A stretch of 64,000 nt of DNA from Symsagittifera roscoffensis. Taxonomy: Eukaryota > Xenacoelomorpha > Acoela > Convolutidae. This document shows, one piece after another, positions 1 to 9,759 of the stretch. The stretch's first letter is position 1. The number at the start of each line of letters is the position of its first letter. Made by a program: the position numbers and the translations under genes. The notes beneath the pieces were generated by a model, which saw nothing but the letters and a program-made list of their open reading frames with translations, did no database searches and was not told the DNA's origin. The stretch is from NCBI RefSeq assembly GCF_963678635.1, contig NC_087068.1, positions 41,937,649 to 42,001,648 on the forward strand. The letters are read 5' to 3'.

Positions 1-2
1 TT

Positions 3-2216
3 GGTAATATAATTACACCAGCAGGAATATCACCTGAACAAGAGAAAATTTCGACGTTCCTTAAGAAAATTAAAATGCCGCAAACTGTAAAACAAGTTAA
101 AAGACTAATCGGATTTGTTCAATTCTTCCGGAATTATATGCCAAGCTTAGGTGAAAAACTGATACCTTTCTATCGCCTACTCAGAAAAGATATAGCATTT
201 CAAACAAATGAAGAGCATCAGAAAAGTCTCGAAGTGCTAAAACATGATCTAATTCAGGCAACGGACATAACGCTCCGCTTACCAAAACCAGGATTACAAT
301 ATGTAATACTATGTGATGCGAGCTATCATGGAACAGGTTTCGTGCTAATGGTTGAAGACTATGTGAAAACTGACAACAAAGGTGAAATGAAAACGTATGC
401 ACCAGTGTCATTTGGTTCAAGACTCTTCAACACAGCACAACTGAAGTTCTCCATCTACTATAAAGAGTTCTTAGCACTATATTTTGCCCTCGATCATTTT
501 TCTCATTTCATCTGGGGATCATCAAAACCAGTGATAATACTGACTGACAATCGAAGCTTAACACAATTTTTCCAAGCGAAGACTATTCCACCCTCGGTTT
601 GGAATTTCTTGGACCGCGTCATGTCATTCAACATCATTATCGCTCATATACCTGGAAAAGCAAACTATGCAGCAGATTTTTTGTCACGAATGCAAACTGA
701 CCCATCAGCTTCATTGTCACTGAAATTGACGGACAAAATACCAGTGCGTGAGATACAAATCGACACGACAGCGAAACTACCGGATGCATCTCTCAACCTG
801 ATCCACTCAATGGATGATGCATTTCCTGAAAAGAAGAAGATCGACGACAACCTCAGAGCACAACTGCTTGAACTCGGACTGTATGAAAACGTCATGAGAG
901 AGCTAAGCTCACAGGAAGCTAGTGCAACCATTCAACCACAAAACTTTGTCCGAATAACGAGACCAATCATCGCAGCAGTACAACACCCTGATCCTGCTGA
1001 CGTTTTCAGTGACCTGAATATGAGTCACGAAGTACTCGACTTGAAAAATGAACAAGACAAAGATAATGATATAGTAGAAGTTAAGGATTGGAAACGAAAC
1101 GAACAAGTTCCCAATCTGACATACGAAAATAGCCGCAAGAAAAAATATGCTAAACAATTCAATAGACTGATAATCGACGACGAAGTACTGTATCGAAACT
1201 TCTACGATGACACGGGACACGTAAAACATAAGCAATACTGCCTACCAAAACATCTTTGGAATGAGGTCGTGTACCGACTACACAACTCGCGAACCGGTGG
1301 ACATCTGGGAATGACAAGGACCACAGAAGAGTTCAGAAAACGATTCTACCTTCCAGGATTCACCGAATTTTTAACTAACACAATCAAAAATTGCTTAACA
1401 TGCTTGCAACTCAAAAGAGCATCTGCAAAACATCAAATTCCGCCATTGCAACCAATCTCGTCATTGCAATGTTTTCCTGGAGACATGATGCAAATCGATA
1501 TCGTTGGACCACTGAAGTCACCAGTGTACAAATTTGTATTAACTGGAATCGATGTCTTCTCGAAATACTTGTTTGCAGCACCATTGACAAACGCTAGCGC
1601 TGATACAGTAGCAAGGGAACTCACGAAAATATTTTTCATGCACAGCTACATACCGAAAAAGATCATAGCAGATCTCGGAACGACATTCACGTCAGAACTA
1701 ATGCATGAATTGACAACTCTATTAGAAGTTCAAATCAACCACGCAACGCTGAAACATCCACAATCAATTGGTCTTGTCGAGCGATCTCATGGACCTCTAA
1801 AAAGGATCTTGAAGCTGAATACTAATGAACAATGGTCAGACTGGCACAAATATGTCCCATTGGCAACATTCATTCACAATACGTCGTACTCTTCATCAAT
1901 TGGATGCTGCCCTAGCTCCATTTTTCATGGAAGAGAACCAACAAAACCACTTGATCTGCGCTTTTCGACGAAAGCAATGGAATCAGTAACAGCAGAATCA
2001 GACTTCGTTACGGCAATGCAAGACGCGATGCTAGAAAAGTTCAAAGAAACAAAAAAGAACTTGATTTCTTCGTACCACAAGTATCGAGGATATTACGATC
2101 AAAAGGCACTTGCGCAGCCTCTCACAGTCGAATCATTTTGTTTACTACTAAATCCTCTGCTGACTACACAGTCAGACTTTGGAAGCAAATCAATGCAAGT
2201 CTGGATACCCCTGTAG
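3..2216 (+). CDS. pol: Gypsy Pol, partial: RT end, RNase H, integrase
   Basis: The protein would reverse-transcribe and integrate the element. From base 3 it reads the end of a gypsy RT (GISPEQEKI..FL then RLIGFVQFFRNY). RNase H follows with acidic residues in LCDASYHGTG, YKEFLALYFAL, ILTDNRSL and AADFLSR. A spacer leads to the integrase: an HHCC zinc-binding segment (HNSRTGGHLG ... CLTC), then the DDE core with QIDIVGPL, IIADLGTTF and SIGLVERSHGPLKR. The C-terminal part after YYDQKA is cut by a stop at 2214-2216. The homologous continuation is found in the next frame from about 2205, overlapping by 38 bases. A single missing base near 2210 explains this best; a programmed shift is possible, but I see no slippery heptamer there. 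The ATG at 75 is only an internal methionine. Confidence 0.9.
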   Translation, partial: GNIITPAGISPEQEKISTFLKKIKMPQTVKQVKRLIGFVQFFRNYMPSLGEKLIPFYRLLRKDIAFQTNEEHQKSLEVLKHDLIQATDITLRLPKPGLQYVILCDASYHGTGFVLMVEDYVKTDNKGEMKTYAPVSFGSRLFNTAQLKFSIYYKEFLALYFALDHFSHFIWGSSKPVIILTDNRSLTQFFQAKTIPPSVWNFLDRVMSFNIIIAHIPGKANYAADFLSRMQTDPSASLSLKLTDKIPVREIQIDTTAKLPDASLNLIHSMDDAFPEKKKIDDNLRAQLLELGLYENVMRELSSQEASATIQPQNFVRITRPIIAAVQHPDPADVFSDLNMSHEVLDLKNEQDKDNDIVEVKDWKRNEQVPNLTYENSRKKKYAKQFNRLIIDDEVLYRNFYDDTGHVKHKQYCLPKHLWNEVVYRLHNSRTGGHLGMTRTTEEFRKRFYLPGFTEFLTNTIKNCLTCLQLKRASAKHQIPPLQPISSLQCFPGDMMQIDIVGPLKSPVYKFVLTGIDVFSKYLFAAPLTNASADTVARELTKIFFMHSYIPKKIIADLGTTFTSELMHELTTLLEVQINHATLKHPQSIGLVERSHGPLKRILKLNTNEQWSDWHKYVPLATFIHNTSYSSSIGCCPSSIFHGREPTKPLDLRFSTKAMESVTAESDFVTAMQDAMLEKFKETKKNLISSYHKYRGYYDQKALAQPLTVESFCLLLNPLLTTQSDFGSKSMQVWIPL

Positions 2217-3564
2217 AGTTGAGAAAGTGTTAACAAATTCGAACTATATAATTCGGAAAGTTGGAACTAACTACACCCAATGTGTGCACCGAATTCGTCT
2301 CAGACCAGTTGATCCACAGCATCAACCAGAAGATCTCAATCCAATAGATCCAACGAAGTTTCAAACGGATCCTTCACTCGGAAAATACCGAAGCGAACCA
2401 GGACTTTTCGACGAAAACTTGCCGAAACTCTTAGATGAGATCCAACCTGATAATCCTGACGAAACCGATCAACCAGCCGCACCAGCTAGAATCAGACTAT
2501 CAGTGCCCTTTGGAGCGCCAGCAGTTGCAGCAGCACCTGCACCGATGCCAATTCCAGCAGCACCAATAGTGGTACCATTACCGGTCCCAGTACCAGTAAT
2601 ACCACCACCGCCGGATCCACCCCCAATCCCAGGAGCAGTACATGTGCATGAATTACCACTCGCTGAACTACCAGCAGCGCCACCAATGGATATCATTGAT
2701 GAACAGGTCACTGACAGATTAACCAGCAACAACTCTGATCCTGAGGGATACAACCTCGACGAATTGTTTCGCGAACCACAGCCAGTTGTCAGACGAAAAG
2801 CAGCAGCTGAAGCTAGAGACCGAATTCACGCCCAAATTCGGTTTAGTAATGATGTTCGATATCACCCAATACCCAGCCGCCCAAAACAACCGCGAAAGTA
2901 TGGACTCCGAACCGTTGACGGACACGAAGTGGCCCCAGTTACATTCATTCCACGATCAACGCAAAAGGACAATAAAGCAAACATACGAAAGAAAGCGGAG
3001 GCGGCGAATGAAGACTTTCCTTCACGGGATTCGAAAAGGAACATTATTATGGACAGCGTTAAACGAGCGAAACAATTCACTAAACAAAAAGATGGACCTG
3101 GAAGCAGCAAAGACTCGGTAAATGCAATATATGAACCAAATATCTTTGTGGGATCAGGTGATGTCCTACAGTTCCCTGGCTCTATAGCTCACTGCGTCTC
3201 AAGTGACTTTCAAATGGCAAAAGGAGTAGCACAGCAGATCAGCAGCGCCTACCCATGCATCAAACCAACCCTAAAAAGCATTGAAACACCGATAGTTGGA
3301 TCATCAGTTTCAGTTTCTTTGCCTTGGGAAAACAAGTCAATTTTCAATTTAGTCACAAAACCACAATTTTTTGACAAGCCAACATACTACGATTTGTCAA
3401 GAAGCCTCAACTGCATGAAGCAGCAGCTACTGCAGAAGGGAATAAACGCTATAGCCATGCCGAAAATCGGATGTGGACTCGACAAATTGAAAGAAAGCAG
3501 AGTTTTCAGCCTAATTTGCGACATTTTCGAAAAAACGAACATCAAAATCTTTATTTATGTGTGA
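2179..3564 (+). CDS. Integrase tail, proline-rich linker and C-terminal TARG1-like macro domain
   Basis: The 461-codon frame starts inside pol. Residues ~12-45 continue the integrase C-terminus (RVEKVLTNSNYIIRKVGTNY, then CVHRIRLRPV). Residues ~95-160 are a Pro/Ala/Val linker, and ~190-310 are basic and probably disordered. Residues ~318-461 are a macro domain of the OARD1/TARG1 type: GDVLQFPGSIAHCVSSD, the loop MAKGVAQQ, KPTYYDLSRSL, and IAMPKIGCGLDKL, ending IKIFIYV. Lys394 (NLVTK, codon 3358-3360) and Asp435 (GCGLD, codon 3481-3483) match the Lys and Asp that in human TARG1 release ADP-ribose from Asp/Glu side chains. It lies where env-like ORFs sit in other gypsy elements; no signal peptide or membrane segment is visible. 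Domain identity is by motif comparison; hydrolase activity and any anti-PARP role are inference. Confidence 0.85.
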   Translation: MEANQCKSGYPCRVEKVLTNSNYIIRKVGTNYTQCVHRIRLRPVDPQHQPEDLNPIDPTKFQTDPSLGKYRSEPGLFDENLPKLLDEIQPDNPDETDQPAAPARIRLSVPFGAPAVAAAPAPMPIPAAPIVVPLPVPVPVIPPPPDPPPIPGAVHVHELPLAELPAAPPMDIIDEQVTDRLTSNNSDPEGYNLDELFREPQPVVRRKAAAEARDRIHAQIRFSNDVRYHPIPSRPKQPRKYGLRTVDGHEVAPVTFIPRSTQKDNKANIRKKAEAANEDFPSRDSKRNIIMDSVKRAKQFTKQKDGPGSSKDSVNAIYEPNIFVGSGDVLQFPGSIAHCVSSDFQMAKGVAQQISSAYPCIKPTLKSIETPIVGSSVSVSLPWENKSIFNLVTKPQFFDKPTYYDLSRSLNCMKQQLLQKGINAIAMPKIGCGLDKLKESRVFSLICDIFEKTNIKIFIYV

Positions 3565-3810
3565 CGAAAAATCACGATATCAGCTAGTAACGTCCATGCA
3601 TGCATTCTTAACAATGTAAGCTCCAAAACCACCCAATCGATACAATTGAAGTCACGAAAAAACCAAAATAAAACAGAAAAAGTATAAAATTTCGAGAAAA
3701 CTCTCATTTCCTCAAGTTGAGCTTTTCTGAAAAACTGACACCCAAGTCGAAATATACGTAATGCAACCGCTTTGAACCCGTGGAATACCTTCAAGGCCCA
3801 ACTAGGACTC

Positions 3811-4375
3811 AGGCAGGAAGTCGGCTCACTAGGAGAAGTCAACTTCGCGAGATCTCGAAAAATCCACCTGTTGCCCATGTTTAAGCATTACGAATAAAAA
3901 ATTTCTGCTCCCCCCAAAAATTTTAGCTAACGAAGAACCAATTTTTTTGGGCTCAGTGATCATTAGACGACCAATGAGGAACAGGCAGGAAGTCGGCTCA
4001 CTAGGAGAAGTCAACTTCGCGAGATCTCGAAAAATCCACCTGTTGCCCATGTTTAAGCATTACGAATAAAAAGTTTCTGCTCCCCCCAAAAATTTTAGCT
4101 AACGAAGAACCAATTTTTTTGGGCGCAGTAATCATTAGACCACCAATAAGGAACAGGCAGGAAGTCAGTCCACTAGCAGATCACAACTTCATGAAGATCT
4201 CGAAAAATCCACCTGTTGCCAACGTTTAAACATTACGAATAAAAAGATTCTGCTCCCCCCAAAAATATTAGCTAGAGAAGAAAGAAATTTTTTGGGCTCA
4301 GTAATCATTAGACCACCAATAAGGAACAGGCAGGAAGTCGATCCACTAGCAGATCAAAATTTGGATAAATACATC
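3811..4375. repeat. ~172-bp tandem repeat, 3.3 copies
   Basis: The block starting AGGCAGGAAGTCGG recurs at 3811, 3983, 4154 and 4328, giving periods of 172, 171 and 174. Each unit holds CTCGAAAAATCCACCTGTTGC, CATTACGAATAAAAA, a C-run (CTCCCCCCAAAAAT) and CAATTTTTTTGGG. The first two units are nearly identical, the third is diverged and the fourth is partial. It begins about 250 bases after the macro ORF, so it may belong to the 3' untranslated region or LTR of the gypsy element. Each unit carries AATAAA, a possible polyadenylation signal. Confidence 0.9.
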
Positions 4376-6029
4376 AATTTACACTATTCCCATGTATTAT
4401 GATAGGCAAAACAAGAAAAAATATAAAATTCGAGGGATATCTTCGCAGAAATTCAGAAAGAAAGCGTTCAAATGAGCCAACAAACTTCCAATGTGCTTGT
4501 TAGGCAACCCTAAAAGGTTGTCAGTGATACTGAAGAACAACACGCGAATCTTGAATGCCAAGAAGATATCAAAAAAAGATAAACGAAATTAATGAAAAAA
4601 AAAAAAAAAAAGTAATTTATCAACTACTCTAACTGACGCCAAATTTTGCTCAGGCGAACCAGCAAATTGTCTGAATAGCCTATAGGAGTGAAGTGCAGCT
4701 ACAGTAGAAGAAAAGAACTGAAAAAAAAAAAAAAAAAAGCCAGACACTACACACAATACGATGATCGCGATCAATGCAAAAACATCGTAGAAATGTGTAA
4801 TTTTGACTTTTTCAAAGAAAAAAGTCGATCACCTTCATTCAGGGAGTAAGGCCAATAAAGGCACAAAACGCCCATACGATGAGGACCAGAAGACTTCTGA
4901 AAAATAGACAACGAACAGTAAATGAAATATCAACCTTTTAGCAAGTAATATAAAGTACTAATTGCTAAGCTAGTTGAAAATTTTCAAAAGAAATCGTGAA
5001 GAAATCAACAAAACATATCACTGTTAAGTTGTTGATAATCAATTCACAATCTATGAGGCAACGATTGGAACCACACCGCCTCATATCAAAAAGACTTCAG
5101 CATCAAACGAGCACAAAAAGAATGAAAGGCAACAACGAACGAAGACAGCGATATCAAAAATTAAAACGAAACGACGACCAAAACTATTCAGCTACTCCAC
5201 ACGACAGTTCTTGCCGTGGAAATTTAGTTACAGTTGACAAATGAATACATCATGATATCATTAATTTATCCTTATCATCTATCACTTTAACTCCCATACC
5301 CCGACTCAAGGTGGCTGGCTTAAAAATTATCTCCCATTTAAGTTTAAAATAATTTATCTTCTCTCGTTTTATAAATTGAATTAATAAACTGTGCTTCTAA
5401 TATTATGAGTTTATTAAATTATTGCGATATAACTTTTGATAGACCCATACCATATTGATACTTGTACATATTCTTAATCAAAGCAGTCTTAAATTATTAT
5501 GTGAATTATTGTAAATGTATCTGATGAAACACTTCAACCACCCGGGAAGACTTCTTCTTGTGAGGTTGTTTGACATCATCCCTTCATGATGTCATTCATT
5601 CTAATTAACCATCTGAACCGAATAGATTACATAATTCACCTTGATGTTAAAATAGAGCTGCATCATATATTTATTTAACTATGTAAACATTGATGGTAAT
5701 TAATACCAATCATTGGAGATTTATACCGAGCTACGAATCAATTGAATAGAGATCAACTTAATAAACTATTCCAATCATGCCCTTACTTGCGCCGATCGAC
5801 TTGCGAAATATCAGAAGCTAGGAATCGGAACCAGCATCCTTTAAAGCAAGATAGGTCGTTACCGCTCGAGACATATCTAAATAATGAATCCAATCTAAAT
5901 ACAATTGATAGCCAGTAGTGCTAAATAACATTACCAATTGAACAGCTCGCATAACAGTAGACGACAGTATACCCGTATTATCCATCCGCCAGATACGGAA
6001 TATTATATAGGTTTTTGTTTAAAAAATAT
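4376..6029. other. AT-rich stretch without a recognised gene
   Basis: It holds two long A-tracts (17 A at 4595-4611 and 18 A at 4721-4738) with 109 bases between them. An 82-codon basic ORF at 4996-5244 resembles nothing I know and is probably chance. The 3' LTR of the gypsy element may lie here (AATAAA-like AATAAACTG near 5384), but I cannot prove its ends. Confidence 0.5.
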
Positions 6030-6525
6030 TGTCCGCTTATGCAGAAGATATTCAACCAACCTGTAATTTGATTGAACCCAAAAATCCAGGTTTGGCATGG
6101 TAGTTCTCGATAAACGGTCAAAAAATTAACTTTGACTTTTCCCAGGACAAAAACTTTTTGTGTCAACAACATTTTGGGCGTAGTCGCGTATGCAAAAGAG
6201 CTTCACGGACCCGTTTTTTGGATTGCACCCAAAACCTCAAATATGTGAGGCTGTGTTTCGTTAAAAATCATAAAATTTAGAAAGCAAACGTTCAAAAAAT
6301 CGGCTTTTCCGAGGACGATCACTTATCGCGTAAAAAAAATTAAGAGTGGTCGCTAATGCAGGGGAGCTTCCCATTGCCCGTTATCTCCATTGAACCCACA
6401 ACCTCGTATTTGGGAGGTCAGTTTTCGAGAAAAGTTTAAAAAAGATTCAAAAAACGGTCTAGCAAAATCAAAAATTTGATTATTTCGAGGGGCAAATATT
6501 TATGTGTAAAAAAACTGGGCTTTTA
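6030..6525. repeat. Old degenerate tandem repeat, unit ~165 bp, 3 copies
   Basis: Three diverged units begin near 6036, 6190 and 6355. Each goes through the same order of marks: ATGCA(G/A)(A/G)(A/G)GAGCTTC, GATTG(A/C)ACCCA, a TTTCG(A/T)TAAA-like block, a TCAAAAAA(T/C)GG block, a TTCCGAGGA / TTTCGAGGG block, and GTGTAAAAAAA or CGCGTAAAAAAA. Units differ by many substitutions and small indels, so it is an old satellite-like remnant. Confidence 0.65.
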
Positions 6526-6857
6526 ATTATTTTAATTTTTTAAATTTTAATAATTATTTTTGGTTAATTTAGAAGCCACAACTATGTCAGTGACTTATAC
6601 TGATGCTCACTTTTTGCTAACTTTCTCAGCCAAAAACTAACAAATCTTTACACTATCCGCCATTTGCTAAATTGGTGTTTGAGAAGGAAATATATTGGCA
6701 GGTCGGTTTTTCTGTGCAATATCAACTGGAAGGGCTATATTATATGTACTTCTTGAAATCCGCACGACCTTTCTTTCATGCATTCAAAATTAGCAGTCAG
6801 AAAAAAACAAATTCGATGTCATAATTACTTACATCTTTTCGAGAGTGGTCGGAAAAA
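6526..6857. other. Intergenic or intronic AT-rich sequence
   Basis: No ORF, RNA gene or repeat is recognised. If the TBC1D16-like exon to the right is spliced, this is the start of its intron. A second donor-like GTAAGTAATT occurs on the minus strand near 6825-6835, but a stop in the exon frame precedes it. Confidence 0.5.
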
Positions 6858-7772
6858 TTAGCCTTTTACCATTTTTTGATAAAATCTAGCCTTTACGTAC
6901 TTTGATTGGACACTATCGTTGTGCGTATATCCATTAGTCTCTGGTGATTGAGCCTCTTTTTTTGTCTTACTGGCATCCGATTCGCCTTCTGTCGAGCAGA
7001 AGTTATTGATATCATTCAGCAAATTTTGAAACTCCTCGGTATGTGCCACATTTTCGTGTTTGGGCGAGGATTCTTCTGAGCTCAATGAATTCGCGCGACT
7101 CACTTTCTTAACGACTCTTTCAATAGTTGTGAAGCTTTCAGTAGGACTGTCTGGTCTCGATTGAGCTCGACTAGGAGGCCCTGACAACATCCCTCGGAGG
7201 CTTTCAAACCAACTTGACCCTTCAGAACTGACTCGGTGAAAGATCCCACCGTGATTTGGTGTCGGCGGTGGCTCTGACTGTGCGACATCTGATGATATAC
7301 TAGAAGTTCTTGATCTCAATCTACTTTTCGATGACGGCGGAGGTGTGAACAAAGGACTGGCGCCTGAATGCAAGGCGTCGGTCACAACAGACGTTCCTCG
7401 CTTCAACTGAGTGTTTGGAATCCACGTTAAAAGTAAAGTTTGACCACCAAATTGGTCTTCATGCGATTTAATAGAGAGGTAGCCTGGACTATGGTCTACT
7501 TTGGTACTAACAGTTGTTGGTGGATGAACACAGACGTTGTTTTTGCAGAAAAGTAGGGTAGGCTCCACAGCAGGAGCGTCAGTTGGAAATGTTTCTGATA
7601 TAAATGTTTCCGCCACATTGTTTTGGGCCGTCTTACCGTGTCTGTTTAGAGAATTTGTACGATTGTAGTTGTCGTTTTTGGGTGGGAATTGTTTGCATTC
7701 AGCTAAATGCGCTTCGTCTAAATCACCCAGCAAACTGGATGAAAGACGGCGCATTAGTCTTGAGAAAGACAT
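6858..7772 (-). CDS. TBC1D16-like Rab GTPase-activating protein, first coding exon
   Basis: The ORF starts at an ATG at 7772 in the context AAATAAATGTC and reads MSFSRLMRRLSSSLLGD. Residues ~73-130 match the conserved N-terminus of TBC1D16-type Rab-GAPs: CKNNVCVHPP, HSPGYLSIK, then GGQTLLLTWIPNTQLKR (vertebrate TBC1D16 has the same order, with SKNNVCVHPP and a LAWVPN-like segment). The rest is Ser/Pro-rich and disordered (PPPTPNHGG, SRANSLSSEESSP). The catalytic TBC domain is absent, so it must lie in later exons. A phase-0 donor AC|GTAAAG sits at 6897/6896, after residue 292 (DSVQSKY); the 12 codons beyond it to the stop are probably intron. Later exons would lie further left, beyond the gypsy element, or the exon may be an orphan fragment. 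TBC proteins speed GTP hydrolysis by Rabs in membrane traffic. Confidence 0.75.
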   Translation of the reverse strand: MSFSRLMRRLSSSLLGDLDEAHLAECKQFPPKNDNYNRTNSLNRHGKTAQNNVAETFISETFPTDAPAVEPTLLFCKNNVCVHPPTTVSTKVDHSPGYLSIKSHEDQFGGQTLLLTWIPNTQLKRGTSVVTDALHSGASPLFTPPPSSKSRLRSRTSSISSDVAQSEPPPTPNHGGIFHRVSSEGSSWFESLRGMLSGPPSRAQSRPDSPTESFTTIERVVKKVSRANSLSSEESSPKHENVAHTEEFQNLLNDINNFCSTEGESDASKTKKEAQSPETNGYTHNDSVQSKYVKARFYQKMVKG

Positions 7773-8561
7773 TTATTTTCAGCGCACCGGCGGCACACTC
7801 TGAAACTATTTATTTATTGGAATAAGCATTGCAGCATGTGTTTCCACATTTTGCTGCTTTCAAATCGCAGCTACGTTTGCATAGTATCTTAAAAAAGCAA
7901 ACAAATTTACATGTAGTATATTACAAACGCATAACTAGTTTGCTAATCGTGATCTCTTTTTATTCTATTTTAGACATCAAAGGATTGCAAAAAGCAACAG
8001 AACTCTTCTAACATAATAAAAAGCTGAGCTAAAAAACAACTAGCAAAACCAAAACTCTCGCTGCCGACTCAATCAACCAAAAAAAAGATTTGAATGATCA
8101 AATAAACAAAAAGATTGACAGGTTTTCGGGATCAACCGTACAGTCCCCCCCCCCCCCAAACCGATTTAGGGGGGAAAATATGGACTTTTCATTAGCTAAC
8201 ATTGAGAATAGCCTCGATTCCTTGAAAAGCAACCATATTACAAAAAAAAAATGAATTAACATTAATTTGTGTGATTAACAATGTTCATAAGAAAACTTGA
8301 TTACTTTCAAAAAATTTTAAATTACCGCCATCATTTAACTCCAGAATTCATAAAATCTCCTCTACAAAAAATGGTTTATAGACTTCCATGAAGTTATGGA
8401 CCAAAAAACGACTTCTATGACTAGTCTGTAAATATGGACCAAGTGGCCAGACTAGAAGAGAGACTTAATCGATTGCAAAAACAGTTAGTGAATTAGGAAC
8501 AAGCGAAATGAGTTGTCTTCAAAAAAAAAATTACAAACCAAATAAAGAAAATAAAAAAGTA
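7773..8561. other. Upstream region of the TBC1D16-like exon; no gene seen
   Basis: Likely 5' UTR or promoter side of the minus-strand exon, but no firm promoter is visible. There is a run of 13 C at 8145-8157 followed by a G6 run, able to pair as a short hairpin. The plus strand near 8433-8490 reads MDQVARLEERLNRLQKQLVN, a short coiled-coil-like peptide that ends in a stop; I cannot assign it. Confidence 0.45.
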
Positions 8562-8938
8562 TGGTAGTTTTCTTACGCAGAGAATCTCGCTAGCAATACA
8601 AGTTGCCTGTGTACTCGGCACTATTAGAGATGATAAATCTATTTTTGCAGAAAATTTTTATTTACAGAGCCAAGAAAACAAAAGCGCAGCTTATTATAAG
8701 CATTTGATAGACCCGTAGCCTCATATCAGGTCAAAATTTTTGAGTTTCGTTCAACTCCGGTTTATTCTGTGCCGGTGTTAGTTTTCTCAACCTTGTTGGC
8801 TTATTTCCAACAACCTTTACTTCTATCGACGTAATACTTTACTCTTCCATATCTAGAAAAGTCCTACAAATTTGCCTGGAGTATGTGATGAAGGGACTCC
8901 TGACTGTAAACTCGTTTACTGTGATACTTTTGACCTGA
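8562..8938 (+). mobile_element. 5'-truncated 3' stub of an RLE-type LINE
   Basis: Bases 8563-8714 translate to GSFLTQRISLAIQ, VACVLGTI and RDDKSIFAENF, matching the C-terminus of the minus-strand element's endonuclease ORF (VGSFLKQRISLAIQIAN, ACVLGTIND). The tail 8838-8938 also matches that element's 3' UTR in reverse complement (CTTCCATATCTAGAAAA, TGAAGGGACTCCTGACTGTAA), ending at ACTTTTGACCT in both. It is a second copy of the family, broken at its 5' end by incomplete reverse transcription. An A-rich stretch precedes it. Confidence 0.8.
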
Positions 8939-8984
8939 TTATTTTATGTAAAAAGCTTTTAAAAAATGTTTTGCCAAAAAAGCT

Positions 8985-9415
8985 TTCATTGAAGCTTCCA
9001 AAAGTAGTTTTCTTGAAATAGAGCAAAGTAACTGCCCAGTTCAAGGTAAACATTTTTCATCGAACCTATTGGCACGTTATACTTGATTGAAATTAGAATA
9101 AAGCTCAAATACTCCACAAATTTTTTCTCGATACAAAAAACTCTTTTTTAACGTTGTTCGAAACAATTTTGTAAAGGCTGCACAATTATATATAACATGA
9201 ACAACTGAACTGATGATGTTTGGTACCTGATTTGCGGTGAAAAAATAGAAAAACAGTAAAACACAACCGAAGATAAAGTTCCTCCAAATTGTGAATGGTC
9301 GTACCAAAACATTCATACGATGAGCAGAGCAAAAAAAAACAGCTGCAAGAAGTAAAGAACCCAGCTTTCGAATTTCAAAGCAAAAAAATGCCTTTAAAGC
9401 TCTTTGAATTTCTAG
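8985..9415. repeat. Dispersed repeat R, copy 1 (uninterrupted)
   Basis: This sequence is homologous to 18003-18277: GAAGCTTCCAAA, then an AACTCTTTTTTAACGT-like block, ATGAGCAGAGCAAAAAAAAA, and TTAAAGCTCTTTGAATTTC. Copy 2 lacks about 130 bases present here. Here TTTCTAGAAT runs on into unique sequence, whereas in copy 2 the TTTCTAGAAA is followed at once by the LINE array. The nature of R is unknown; no ORF was recognised. Confidence 0.75.
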
Positions 9416-9748
9416 AATAACTTATTATTGGCACTTGAAAAGACTTTAATTACCAAATGAATAAAATTTTAATAATGCAAGTGTGTCAGTTATAGTTCAA
9501 AAAAGGTTATATTACTGACAATTTTATAATGTATAAATGGCGTGTGCCCCCAGGTCAGAGAGGAGCGACCCACAGAACAAAAAAAATTGAATGCGAAGCT
9601 TGCTGAAAATTTTATCACTCAAACTGGCGAAAATTAAGGGAATCCGAGTACGAAGTACTTCCAGCACAGTCTGGTATTGCAAGGCATGTATGAATGAACA
9701 AGAAAAAGACCGATCTGAAAGAGGCGTTTAAGTTTTGCTAAGGTATGT
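9416..9748. other. Left flank of the intact LINE; no gene seen
   Basis: AT-rich, no recognised coding sequence. It ends in AAGGTATGT at 9740-9748. GTATGT recurs at 13528-13533 on the other side of the LINE and may be a short target-site duplication, although part of the right copy could come from the TAG repeat. Confidence 0.4.
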
Positions 9749-9759
9749 GATAAACTTAT

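Larger units (their letters stand above)
1..3567 (+). mobile_element. Ty3/gypsy LTR retrotransposon, 3' part (pol end plus macro-domain ORF)
   Basis: The reading frame is already open at base 3 and begins in the C-terminal part of the reverse transcriptase, so gag, protease and most of RT lie left of the window. RNase H, integrase and a further ORF follow in the Ty3/gypsy order RT-RH-IN. The element is on the plus strand. I could not place the 3' LTR: no repeated partner is inside the window and no convincing TG...CA boundary was found in 3.6-5.5 kb. One frame break near 2210 separates the integrase ORF from the last ORF, so this copy is probably inactive unless the break is a sequencing error. 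Confidence 0.9.

Noticed and set aside
909-1235. Minus-strand ORF with hydrophobic residues
   Set aside because: Shadow of the integrase coding region.
2469-2753. Gly/Thr-rich minus-strand ORF
   Set aside because: It is the mirror of the proline/alanine-rich linker of the plus-strand gypsy ORF.
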